NCBI GenBank assembly: GCA_029378245.1
Contig: JARKIF010000174.1
Coordinates: 1 to 64,000, forward strand
DNA length: 64,000 bases
Direction of reading: 5' to 3'
DNA from: Roridomyces roridus
Taxonomy: Eukaryota; Basidiomycota; Agaricomycetes; Agaricales; Mycenaceae
Shown: one piece after another, positions 1-10,565 of the stretch
Layout: each line of letters starts with the position of its first letter
Position numbering within the stretch: position 1 is the stretch's first letter
Position numbers and translations under genes: made by a program
The notes under the pieces: generated by a model
Told to the model about the DNA's origin: nothing
The model's input: only the letters and a program-made list of their open reading frames with translations
Database searches by the model: none

Positions 1-3000
1 ATCAAGCTTTATCATTTATGAAGAAATACAAAGAAATAATTCATTCAAGGTGTCTTCAACACATTGAAGCCGTGCCATCGCGCCGGACCTAGCAGACTGT
101 GGAAGAATGGGCAAGGCAAAACCCGGGCGGCATCGGCTCTTGTGTGTTTATGCCGAACACGAGATCATCTGCTTGTTGAATGAGACATGATTCAAGCAAG
201 GACAAAGAGAGAGAACCTGGGGTCTGGCCGCTGGGGAGTGCCTGTTATTGAATTTGAACGTACTGGCAGCGTAGCGAGAATCACGGGGACGGGTTGTGTC
301 GGCAACTGGCCACACATCTGAGTTGTTAGATAGATATGAAAAGAGCATGAACCTACAAGTGCCATGGCCCGCCACAGAACGAAGAAAAGTACCTCGCAGA
401 CCAGTCAGCAGGGAAAGGATGCGAAAATACGAATTACACACATGCACGTTCCGTCAGCTGTCCTTGGCTCATGATCAGGCTTGCCTTTCGGGTGGAGATT
501 TGCAACTGTGTTCCACAGGGACGATGAATCTGGAAAATGATCAACATCGAAGTAGAACCAAGGCGAGGCAAGCAGTCAAAGGAATAGCATCCTTACAGGC
601 AGACCTTAACAAGGAACCCGGACAGTCCGACACTTCTACCAGAAGTTGCAGACGATGGTCAAAAGACTGCCAGTAGCACTGAAAGATATCTGGCGCGGAT
701 CTTCTAGGATGGTGTCGCACAGTACATACTACATCCGGGTCAAATGACTCAAGAAAGGCCTCAATCCGGTGAATACGAAGCTTACGCGGCTCGTCAAATC
801 GGCCGGCACTGCGATTCGAACGGTCACAAGGCATAATTGATCGTCTCGCGAGTCAAGCAAACAGCAGTGAAAGCTCGTTCACACTGAGACCTTACACACC
901 CAGCAATGAGTTGAAGCCGGCCGCTGGAAAGAATCCCGAGAATAGTGCCAAGGTGCCGCCAGGTATGAGTTGGAATGACTATGAGTACAGCAGCCCATGA
1001 TGCCCATCCGGCCGTAATTGATACGGCCGTATTGAGACACGGCCGTGACATTACGGCCCGTAGAATGGTAGCATCAATCGCTCACGGTACGCTACGGTGC
1101 CGTATACGGCCGTATTTCCGTAACACGGCCGTAAATTGATGGCCAATCATTTCCATGGGAGTGAGAATTCCTGGATGATTGTGTGCATCGGCATTGAATC
1201 TTATGATATGCAGTACCTCTCCCATTCATGGGCATCCTTCCTGGGGCAAAATGTGGGCGGGGAACGTCCACCGCCATCGGCTTTGAATGGTGATGGCGCA
1301 TTGATGCATTGATGCGGCTACCGTAAACATCGATGATCCCCGCGGCAGCCCCCAGCTGCCCGCTCATCCAAAGGGGATGTTGGCTCCGCAGTTGTCCAAG
1401 TTCCCACATCGCTTGGTGAGACAATTCTGACACAAATCACCCGCGATAACAATTTTTAGAGGAGATTGCCGTGCATTGCCGTATTACGGCCGTAACGGCC
1501 GTGTTTCTATGGGCAAATATGGCACACGGCCCGTGTTAAGACCACTACCAGGGGCCACGGCACGGCACCGTGTCCGTATTACGGAGCCGTATTATCCGTT
1601 CTTTAAGATTATGGCTCCTTTTTGTTTATACAACTGTCAGTTCACTTGCTTCTATCCCCAAATGTACTTTCTCTTTATGCTCATCTGGCTCTCGGAAGGG
1701 TGTTTCTACAGCTTTCTTACAGCTTTGGATTTGCTTCTTTTCATTCCCATCGACCGCTGTCACCACAGCTTTCCACAGCTTTCTTGGCAGATCGCAGCTT
1801 ATCGCACGGAACGGCAGTGGAGCGACCATTGGCGGCAAGATGACGCGTCACCGGCATGGCATGCATATATAGAGAACCCCGGGCTGTCGGCTTGCTCACC
1901 CCGCTTCCCTGAGCCCTCCTCCTACTGACCCTTTGCTATTTAATATTTATTCTTCGTCATTGGGGCTCAAAATCCGGATTATTCATCAATTGTGCCGCAC
2001 TCTGGGATACTCTTGGGATACTCTTCAAGCATTGTCTCAAGCTCCTCAAGCCGCCTCCTTCCTTTTCATCCCGCCATCGCATCCCCACTTTCTGGCTGTC
2101 ACTGAGCTGCGTCCCTCGGTAATCACACCGGCCTGGCTCGAGCGGAACACTGTCCCCGGTCACCAAATACTGCTTCCGGCGTCGCATCCCCAACGGCCTC
2201 ACCGCGCATGATTGTCGGCGTGCTCATTTTGCTTCAACCTACCTCCCACGCCGCCCTGGCTGAGTTTCTTCGTGATATCAACCGCTCAGTTTCGCATTTC
2301 TGCAACACTCGACGTGTCGGCAGACTCGACGGGACACGGGGAACACGGGGTACGATGGTGCGTGGCTCTCTCACCGCTTTGACTCTAGACTGACCCGGCT
2401 CGAGTGGACGCGTCGCTTTCAAACCCCAGGGCGTCGTGCGCCACGCCACACGCTCTGACTCGAGGTGAATGTCACTCAGCCTCTTTGAGCCCGGTGTACT
2501 CACCAGCTCGCCGTCTCCCCTCAAGCCACGCGTCGTAATTTTCCTCATCCACCTCGAAGCCGCGAGCTTCGTTGCCTCTCCCCGACGCCCGTTGTGGCTT
2601 CAGCAACGTACTACCATGAGTCGCATGGTGTGTTCCCCCTCGGACCTCCTACTACATACAACTCCTGGGTTGCTCTCATTCCCACTCTCGACGACTGACC
2701 GTTCGCCAAACGACTCCCATCATGGTGCCCGTGAACCTTGGCACAGTGCGAGTGCGACAGGATATGCAAGGTAACGCGTAGAGCGCCACTGCGTGCGGGA
2801 TCCACGCGGTGGGTCAAACGTGGATGTACGTTCATGTGTTTTGCTCAGTTGCATTTTCCCTTTCTGAAAACTTTGTACCAGGGGAAGACTTTTGACGTAG
2901 ATGTTCAATCTGGGGAAGGGTGGAATCTGGAATCTGGATGTCCCATGTAGTAATACGTGACTTTGACTTGGCTGTTGTTGATCTTCTTGGCCAAAATGTC

Positions 3001-3436
3001 TATTCCTTCTCATCCAAAGCGGAAATCCAAGTGCTGGCCACTCAAAAGCCGTGTGGAGTTTAGAGCAAATCCCGGTGTTGATGCAATGCTGCCGGAGCGA
3101 AGCGAAGGCACGTCTTGTTCCGTATAATACGGTTACGGTGCCCAGCCCTAGCCGTGATGGCTGTTCGGATTCAGATGACAGCGGCACTTTGCCGGGACGC
3201 GATGCAATCATTGTTCAACTGCGCTCTTGACTCAAGTTGACTGAGCCGCAAGCCGGCGGCTGCGTCGTTGGGCTGCCGAATTGGTCTGATCGCTGAGTGA
3301 TTGCCGAGCCGTGCTGCAACGCTTACACCGAAGGCAAGGTCGACGGGCCAGGTGTAAATTGTGTGATTGTGAGAAGGCGGCCCCATGAGTCTGAAGTGAG
3401 AGCAAAGGGAGTTCCCGGGGTCCAAATACCACAAAC
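1..3436. other. gene-poor stretch, no supported gene
   Basis: No reading frame here has a recognisable domain, conserved start or believable intron structure; the ORFs of 60-160 codons are short, overlap on both strands and are compositionally plain. The only clear structure is the cluster of CGGCCG palindromes annotated separately at 1010-1600, with a weaker relative near 3120-3140. CT-rich stretches around 1900-2700 resemble untranslated or promoter sequence but nothing links them to a gene. Confidence 0.5.
1010..1600. repeat. CGGCCG palindrome clusters flanking a 330-bp core (MITE-like)
   Basis: Two arms rich in ACGGCCGT or close variants (about 1010-1140 and 1465-1600) bracket a core without the motif (1140-1465). 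The 8-mer is its own reverse complement, so each arm can pair with itself or with the other arm, as in foldback or MITE-type non-autonomous DNA elements. The left arm ends with CACGGCCGTAAATTGATGG; the right arm carries TTACGGCCGTAACGGCCGTG. No target-site duplication or transposase was seen, so the element class is inference. Confidence 0.45.
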
Positions 3437-3770
3437 GTGAGCCGATATCTGATTGACAAGCTTGACTGTCCGGCCTTCCATACTTCCCCGTTTGACACAT
3501 TTAACCTTGGTGTCGACATACATCTGATGACTTCGCGGCTTCCGAATCTCGCCGTTGTCGTCTTTGTCACGGACGTTGAAGAGGACTTCCCTGACAGCTC
3601 TTCGGGTGTCGTGGTACCCGTACTTTGGTGGGATTATCAGCCAGAGGAGGCTTGGGAGATTTGTCATTCCGAGGAGGACAATATTTGTGGGCCCGTGCTG
3701 ACCGTATAATCGCTGCTCGGCAGGCGACGTCGGCGGCGAAGGAGGCTGAGGCTGGGCTGGGTAGTATTTC
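3437..3770 (+). pseudogene. C-terminal remnant of the LEREIFE F-box-like family
   Basis: The frame from 3437 encodes a segment with S-R-L-P-N-L-A-V-V-V-F-V and C-H-S-E-E-D-N, and the next frame continues with L-W-A-R-A-D-R-I-I-A-A-R-Q. The same order (G-L-P-N-L, H-H-S-E-D-N-D, L-W-A-R-A-E-R-M-I-A-A-R) closes the protein at 8281-9153. The remnant needs a frame change near 3690, has no N-terminal half and lies directly upstream of an intact relative at 3934. It is best read as the decayed 3' end of a tandem copy. Confidence 0.55.
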
Positions 3771-3933
3771 TTGTCCAATTTTTTATTTCTTCGCACGTAC
3801 ACGGCTTGTTACTCCTGCGAACGCTTGGCGTTGGACTACTCGAAGATAGGGGCTCGGCATGAGTCCGGACCCGACGTCAATCATCCTATAGGCTCCCACA
3901 ACCACCACCACCTTGCTCAAACCTTGCTCAAAG

Positions 3934-4956
3934 ATGCCAACACTACCCTTGGAATTAGAACGTGAAATCTTTGAGATTGCTTTCAGATCCTCGTACAAAT
4001 ATTCAACCTACGATGGGAGTCTCAGAACGAAACTCGGCCAGGTTGCCCCTCGCGTCCAACATTGGTAGGTTCGTCCCCTCAATACAGGAGATGGCGCTCA
4101 ACTCGCCGCCAGGATCTCTCTCATCCTCTACGAATCCATAGACCTGATAGTCGCAAACAACCTAGCCCATTTCTCGCACCTACTCGACACCGCCGACCCT
4201 CCAGATTTCTTCACCATCGCGGTTAAACACCTACGCATCGGGCCTTCGTGTCTGGGCTACATTTCAGAGGGGCAGAGTCTGAGTCGGTTCAAATGGTTGC
4301 GCCGATTCGAGCCCAAGCACAACCTTGTCCGCATACTGTCTACGTACACGGCAGTAGAGCAGCTCCGGTACTACCTCGACCCCGACCCAGCTTTTAGCGG
4401 AGGCCGGACGAGACACGATATATCCCAAGTCACCCCTCTCATTCGACAGCTCCCTCTAAATCGGCTGTGGATTCAGTACACGCTTTTCATTGATGTGGCG
4501 GAGATTCGAATCCCCGACTCATCTCTGTATCCCAACCTCACTCATCTCTCCATAACCTTCGACAAGTACGAGGAGTTGGCCGACTCGGAGCAGCGAATCA
4601 CCCTCATTCGGATGGTCTCGCAATTTCCTCGCCTCACGCATTTCGCCTTTGATTCACACAAAGAACAGCCAAGTGCCGCCCTGCTCAAGCAGTTCTGCTC
4701 GGCCTTGCCCGAGATTCAGTGTATTGCAGTTTCGTGGAGTCACTCGCAATTGAAGCAGCGGGAGGACTCGGACTACTCTCTCGACGAGCGCACCGTCCAA
4801 GTCTGTCTCGGTCATAATCATGATAAACACTCGGAAGATCAGAAGCATGTCTGGGAGTGTGCTGCTGAGATTTTGGCTGAGCGGAAGCGCTCCGAGCCAG
4901 CTGCTGTAGATGCAGTGTCACCATTGCAAGAGGGTCTGCCAGTGGAAGCTCGTTGA
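3934..4956 (+). CDS. F-box-like / leucine-rich protein, LEREIFE family
   Basis: Two exons, 3934-4064 and 4113-4956, joined by a 48-nt intron that splits a Trp codon (TG|G); the phases fit and give about 324 aa. The N-terminus reads M-P-T-L-P-L-E-L-E-R-E-I-F-E-I-A, the F-box-like opening of a family expanded in agaricomycete genomes; it is followed by leucine-rich segments (for example L-Y-P-N-L-T-H-L-S-I-T-F). Known F-box proteins recruit substrates to SCF ubiquitin ligases; that role is inferred here only from the opening helix. Relatives lie at 8281, with remnants at 3437 and 9252, and the first intron sits at the same codon in the 8281 copy. The C-terminus is polar and less conserved. Confidence 0.75.
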
Positions 4957-5203
4957 TGAAGTTCTAGATGAGCGGAAATGAGCGGTGACTCGGATGACCC
5001 GAATCTATTTCGCAGCACCGGAGTAGTGCTAAAATGTGCATGGATTGGAGAATATATTGCTTGACCAATGGGGACTTTGAGTTTTTTCGCGGAGCCAGAT
5101 ACTTGAAAGTTCAAGTTAGGAGCAGATCGGCATCACGGTCCGGCTCGGACTCATATGGACACACTCCTTGTCCAGTGCAACCACAACGCCACTCCACACA
5201 CCC

Positions 5204-5642
5204 ATGTCGGACTCACACCTAGCCCCAAGCCCGGAGCGTGTATTAAACGTCACCGATGCCCTTGGCTACCTCGACGAGGTCAAAGCCGAATACGAGAACC
5301 AGCCAGAAGTGTACGAGACCTTTCTCGATATAATGAAAGACTTCAAAACCCTAAAGTGCGTTTTGAGCTGTTCCATAGCTATATACCAAGTTTTCACGAT
5401 GAATCCACAGATTCGACACCGTAGGCGTCATGGAGCGCGTCTCCCAACTCTTCCATGGTAGCCCTCGTCTCATCGAGGCATTTAACACCTTTTTGCCTGT
5501 TGGATATCGGATGGAACTTGTGTCTGGTGGAAGGATTGTGATCATCACCACGAGGAGTGGTAAATTCATACGCAATGCATCGCAGGTTGTCGGTGTCGCA
5601 AATGACGTCCGAATGGCTTGGGTTCCGAGAGCGAGAAATTAA
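5204..5642 (+). CDS. single-PAH-domain protein, SIN3-like miniprotein
   Basis: Exons 5204-5355 and 5411-5642 join in frame to give 127 aa. Nearly the whole protein is one paired amphipathic helix (PAH) domain: helix 1 has [14 protein letters not shown], then [16 protein letters not shown], the intron, then [20 protein letters not shown] and V-G-Y-R-M. This matches PAH1 of the full-length SIN3 gene at 21723 almost segment by segment, and the intron lies at the equivalent place. There is no HDAC-interaction region. PAH domains bind short amphipathic helices of transcription factors, so the product could compete with SIN3; that is inference. It ends with a short unrelated tail after position 100. 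Confidence 0.8.
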
Positions 5643-7131
5643 ATACATTACAGTAGACAAGTTTAACCAGAGAATGGTCACTCAGACTCTGGGACGCGCG
5701 TACCCGAGCCATAACCAGTGACCAAGAATTGTGGGTAGCCCTAAGAAAGGAGCATATAACCCAGATCGGATAGGGCTCGAGTTTTCCGCCAACGAATCTG
5801 AAGATCATCTCGAAAGATTGGTCGAAAAGTACTAGTTGGTGGAGTCGGGGCCGGCGCCGAGAATACTAGCGCCATGTCTACTCGGTCTCGGTCTAGTATT
5901 GAAACGGCGCGTGTTAGCTGCCTCCGTGGGTGTGGGCCGTTCGGGCCTCAGCAGATGATGAAAGATTCATCGGCGTCTACACAGCGAAATATGTCCAGGG
6001 AGGAGCCCAAGTTACTAGGGGAATTTGAATGCGCTCAGTTCTCTGCAGAAGAGAATCAAGACACAACGAGGTTCATATTTGCATTTTCGAGGACGGAATA
6101 GAGACGACCTACTGTGCACACCCCATGAGTCCGGCGATGTCAACCCCGAAAGGCCAGGATTCAAGTAGCTGCTGCGGAATCTCCTCATACTAGTGTCATG
6201 TCGACAATTACTTGGGTTTGTAAGGGAGCGGCCCGAGCGGGGGCGAGAAGGCAACGGGCACGGGGACTTTGCTGATTGGAAATGAGACGATAGACATAAG
6301 TGTGGAGTGAACAGACAAGAGGACAATAGGTGTTGATATTGCAAAGCCGCCTAAAGTTTAAACGATCCAAGTTCATGTGAGATGACGCCGACGTCGGCTC
6401 AGTTTCGAATGAGCTGCATTGATGAGTCGCGGATGCCGTGCTTCAATTACACGGAGGGACGGTAGGCAGCAGCAGTGCCAGATACGATGGTCGCCGACGC
6501 GGCACTGTGTTTTCTTGCAAGACGGAATCCACGAGTGCGACCGTCGCGACCTGCGGATGTTGGATGAACGTTGAACCTCGAAGCGGAGGCATTTAGAGGA
6601 TTGGAAACGGGAAGCGTCAAGTAATCCCGTAGCTTGAAGCCCTCCAACTTGAGGATGGTGGCGGAAAAACAAGATTGAAAGCTGTGCCCGGCCATCAAAA
6701 TTAACTCCGCCATCGGAGTTTGTACTTGATCTTTGCTTCTACCATCTTTTGCATCCAAGTTGAAGACGTCGACGCGCTCTACAGCTGCCTGAGCTCTAAT
6801 GAATGGTCTTTTCCCTCGTATTCGTCTCCCGATTTCCCCACATCATCGACTTCCCCGCTCTTCGGCACCAAAACACGCGACGACGAAGAAAAACTCTGGG
6901 ATTTATTTCCCTTGCCTGCCTCTTTGCCTCTCAATCTAGACTCGGTCTCGGTCGTTCTGGACGCGTTTGCTATTGGACCCGGTCATCCAACCAGACCCAA
7001 CACTGCGTCGCGTCAACATCTACAAATATTTCTTTGTTCTCTTTCACCCCCACTCTCAAGTTGCCACTCACCAGGTATCGCAATCTTTTGCAATGTCTCT
7101 AATATCTGAACCTAACTCGAGATAGCTCACC
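5643..7131. other. intergenic, holds a dispersed repeat at its 3' end
   Basis: No convincing coding sequence. The right half (6345-6724) is a repeat also found inverted at 14546-14870. The last 300 bp before 7132 are CT-rich and may be the leader of the next gene. Confidence 0.45.
6345..6724 (+). repeat. dispersed repeat, copy 1 (inverted relative at 14546-14870)
   Basis: Shared landmarks with the reverse complement of 14546-14870, in the same order: AACGATCCAAGTTCATG, GATGAGTCGCGGATGCC, GCAGCAG, GATACGATGGTC, AAGCGTCAAGTA, GCTGTG-CCGGCCATCAA and finally ACTCCGCCATCGGAGT, a 16-bp near-perfect hairpin. By eye roughly three quarters of positions agree in the matched blocks. Both copies lie downstream of a PAH-only gene and in the same orientation relative to it. 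No coding capacity is evident; the class (MITE, or remnant of a larger duplicated segment) is open. Confidence 0.65.
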
Positions 7132-8088
7132 ATGTCCTCCAACACCAGGGATGCGTACATTTACCATGTCATCCGGCACACCGATGGCGTCTCTGACACC
7201 GAAATCCCGGGGACATATACGACTTCAGCAGAAGCCCGCGCCGCCGCATTTGCCGATATAGTCAGCAAAATGGGAGCCGCTCCTTTCCCAATATTCGACT
7301 GGAAACTCACAGAAGACGGCGATGTGCTGCCATTCTACAAAGCAGAATGTCCAGAGGGGAGGATGATTCGCGTGTGTGTTGAGAAGAAGGCAGCATCGAA
7401 ATCAACACCCCGGGATGGTGAAGCCGCTACCGCCGGTGCCACTTTGTCCTTGGCACCCTAAGGTATGTGGCACAACTTGAATATGCGGTTTCTGATAGAC
7501 AGGCAGCATCGACACCGGCCTTCCGGGATGTTGTGGCCGCTAGCGGTACCCCTTCGTCCGTGGCACTCCCAGGTATGTTACAGAACTTGACTATGCATTT
7601 TCGTCTCATGGAGATGTCTTTCAGCAGCTGCCACTCCGAAACCAGAAACCAAGCCTGCGAGGCAGGCGCCGGCGCGCAAGGAAGTGTGGATCGTCATGAA
7701 GACCGTGCACGACAACTACTACACAGACTACGACGACTCGCACCCCCCCAGCTGTCTTGCAGCAAAGGTTGCATTCGCGTTCTTGCGTGAGGCTAACCAC
7801 CATGCGCGGCAGGTGTTATACTGGGAGTGCGAGCCCGACGAAGAAGATGAAGATGAAGGAAACGGAAACGAGGACGACGAAGAAGACGGAGGCGATGACG
7901 ATGGCGAACAAAAACTTCCCCGGGGGATTCATTTCCAGGAGAAGAACATTGGTTCTTCTACTGAGAAATACGTCGGTGACGCGTACTATGAAAACTCGGA
8001 CGACAGTGGAACTTACCACGTCCACGTTGAGGTGGAGAATCTGAGTTTCCGCCGATTGGCGCGCCAGCACAACAATCGAAAGGCTTGA
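7132..8088 (+). CDS. unknown two-repeat protein with acidic C-terminal half
   Basis: I do not recognise the family. A model with exons 7132-7371, 7503-7572 and 7625-8088 keeps frame throughout and gives 257 aa. The N-terminal part (A-Y-I-Y-H-V-I-R-H-T-D-G-V) and a later segment (V-W-I-V-M-K-T-V-H-D-N-Y-Y) look like two diverged copies of one small domain. Then comes an acidic run of D/E/G/N around residues 140-175. The first intron in this model (GTGTGT to ACAG, 131 nt) removes the first of two tandem copies of an exon-plus-intron unit; if that copy were retained, TAA at 7459-7461 would stop translation. Alternative splicing is therefore possible. Confidence 0.5.
7389..7625 (+). repeat. tandem duplication of an exon-end plus intron unit
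   Basis: Copy 1 (7389-7502) and copy 2 (7502-7625) both start GGCAGCATCG, both run through CGGGATG, GCCGCTA and a TCC-TTGGCA / TCC-GTGGCA block, then share a donor region AGGTATGT and AACTTGA-TATGC inside the intron. The exon part is 70 nt, not a multiple of three, so including both copies shifts the frame. Copy 1 carries a stop codon, copy 2 does not. Confidence 0.65.
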
Positions 8089-8280
8089 AGAAGCGGAAGG
8101 ATGAGGAGGCCGGCGATGATTCCAGCTTCTAGATCTACAAGCCCCATTTATTAGCAAACACAGTTATAGACGAGCGCCAATGAATTGTTTCATGTAATCT
8201 GAAGTTGAACGAGGCGCCCTCGGGCTGTGATGTGGATCATTGTGGGCGTTTGATGCGAACCTGGCTTGCTCTCAACCACC

Positions 8281-9153
8281 ATGTCCGAATCGAAAATTCT
8301 TCCACCTGAACTCGAACGCGAAATCTTTGAACTCGCGTATCGACTTGATCCCAGCGACGGTCTAAACCTCAAATTGGTTGCTCAGCGCGTCCGAGTCTGG
8401 TCGGCTAGATTCACTTGCCTCTGGATTACTCTTACATAAACCCTTGCCCAGGATCGACATGCTTGTCTACGAAACAGTAAAGCTCCCAACCCAAACGGCC
8501 GCTACCAGATTTTGGAAGCAGCCCGAGAAAAGGAGCCTGCATTCTTCGCTGCCGTCAAAAATCTTTCCTTTGCGTATCCTGTCTTGTCAACGCAGGCGGT
8601 GGAGATTGTCTCTCTCTGCTCTGCCGTTCAGCAGCTTGCATGCTGGATCAACCATGATGAGACGCCTCAACTACTTCTTCTTATTCGACAACTGCCACTC
8701 CGTCGCTTGTCCATCGAGCACGAGCACTTTGTAAACGTCCTCGCCGCGTCCGCGCTGGCATCCTCCCCCTGGACCTTGAACCTCACACATTTGGAACTCG
8801 TCTTTTGGCGGGAGGCGAACGACGGGGTGCGATTCACGCAGCAGCTCGTCCATGATCTCTGCAAACTCCCTCGGCTAACACATGTAGCCCTGTCGTTGGA
8901 CTTTAAAGACGGCGTCCGACAGGAACATGTGGACCTGATAACATCGGGGCTCCCGAACCTTTCTGTACTCATCATCCTAGTCAACGCCGATGATGACCTT
9001 GCGGGCAATTTTTCCGGTGGTTGCGTGGTCGAGATTTCAGAGGAATCGATGCCGGATGTATCGGAGGTTCATCATTCGGAGGATAATGACTTGTGGGCTC
9101 GTGCTGAACGCATGATTGCTGCTCGGAAGGCTGCTGCGTCGCAGAGTAGCTAG
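8281..9153 (+). CDS. F-box-like / leucine-rich protein, LEREIFE family, one frameshift
   Basis: Exon 1, 8281-8399, encodes M-S-E-S-K-I-L-P-P-E-L-E-R-E-I-F-E-L-A and ends inside a Trp codon exactly as in the 3934 gene; exon 2 starts at 8452. Exon 2 opens in one frame (M-L-V-Y-E-T-V-K-L) and continues in another (L-E-A-A-R-E-K-E-P-A) after a run of T at about 8505-8509; restoring one T would keep the frame. The remainder is open to the TAG at 9151 and shows leucine-rich segments and the family C-terminus L-W-A-R-A-E-R-M-I-A-A-R. The break could be a homopolymer consensus error or an inactivating mutation. Function as for the 3934 relative. Confidence 0.65.
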
Positions 9154-9251
9154 TAGACTTGTTGGCCCTTGCGCGAATGCAGTACGCTGTATTTTTTATT
9201 ATTCATTGTTTATCATCAATTATTGATGCACCTCTCTTGCTCTTGACTCTC

Positions 9252-9362
9252 ATGTCAAGAATCCCCCTCGAACTGGAACGCGAGATTTTCGAGCGGGCTT
9301 CCAGACTGCACCAAGTACTAGTCATCACGAAGATCAATTCCGCTGTCGGAGTTGAACGTTGA
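9252..9362 (+). pseudogene. N-terminal remnant of the LEREIFE family
   Basis: ATG at 9252 opens M-S-R-I-P-L-E-L-E-R-E-I-F-E-R-A-S-R, the family N-terminus, then diverges and stops at 9362 with no LRR body following. It lies 99 bp after the end of the 8281 gene in the same orientation, as expected for a truncated tandem copy. Confidence 0.6.
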
Positions 9363-10565
9363 ATTGTTATCTTGCTTCCCACCCGTTGGATCACATATCC
9401 TGCACCCAACACGTACGCGTCTTGCAGCCAAGAGTTCTACTTGTCCTTTCCCTCGGATCCTTATTTCCCACATCACCGACCTCCGCAGCTCAGAGACGTG
9501 GGTCATGCACTCTGCAGCCTGCTGGGCACCGTTTGCTACTTTTCTTCGTCGCCGGATTCTTTGAAGTTTTCCCGACAAGCATTCGGCAGCCCAAATTCGA
9601 GGGATCAATTGGCCGTCAATCCGTTACTACCGTGACTTTTCAACTCTCAACTAGTGCTTGCCCCCCTCGGTACCCCGAAATGTGAAGCTATCTAAGGCTC
9701 GAGGTCCGCCGACCGCCAAACCCCGCTCCGGAACCCCCGACACAATTCATGATTTTCTTCCGTGCCAAGCACAAGACTTGACTTGTACCATACCAGCCAA
9801 GTGCGCTCGGCGTGCGAAGACACGAAGAGATCGTCGTGATCGCCGTTCGCGTGGTCCCTCTTGTCATTGAATTTAAACTCTTCCATCTTCTTCCATAATG
9901 CCATGACGAAATTCTGATTCCGTGGACGCCAGCCACGACATGGGTTGCTAGGACTCGAGTGCTCGGGCTGAGCGTTGGCCGAGCTCCTGGCATCGTGACC
10001 CCCACCTATTCACTCACCGACCCGAACCGGACCGAAGAACACCCATCCTCGGCAAATCGTCGTCGCCCGTCGCTGTCTGTCTCTCGTCGCACCTTACCAC
10101 ACATGGCTCTGTCTCACTGGCATTTTCAATGATTCAATCCAATTCAATCATTCACGAGCCAATCCCGTCGTCCCGGAACCTGCTCCGGATGACCGGTACG
10201 GAAATCTTTCGTTTCCCTCTCGCCGACTTGCCATCTTGTCAAGTTGTCTACTTGGAAGCCCGAGTCTATTCATGCTCTGCATTCAGACGAGTGAAAACAG
10301 GTGACAAGCACCCCAAACCCGGGCCACAGACGGGCCGCAGAACGAGCAACGCATCTCCCGTTTCCTCCCCTTTTATCATCTTGCCAAGTTGTCGAATAGT
10401 TTCTACCGTACTCGTACCCACATCCCACGAGAAACCAAACGAGACATAGCTATAGATGAGCGTACGATAACGGATAGTATATACGATATAGATTCAAGAG
10501 AGAGAAAAAAATGGTACAACTTCAAAAATTCCACTTGATTCATTCAGTCCAAGCAAAAATTCACC
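9363..10565. other. intergenic, no supported gene
   Basis: Small overlapping ORFs on both strands, none with recognisable sequence or splice structure. The right end (10440-10565) is probably the 3' flank of the minus-strand membrane-protein gene. Confidence 0.4.

Noticed and set aside
296..676. 126-codon ORF near the window start
   Set aside because: No recognisable features and competing ORFs of similar length on the other strand.
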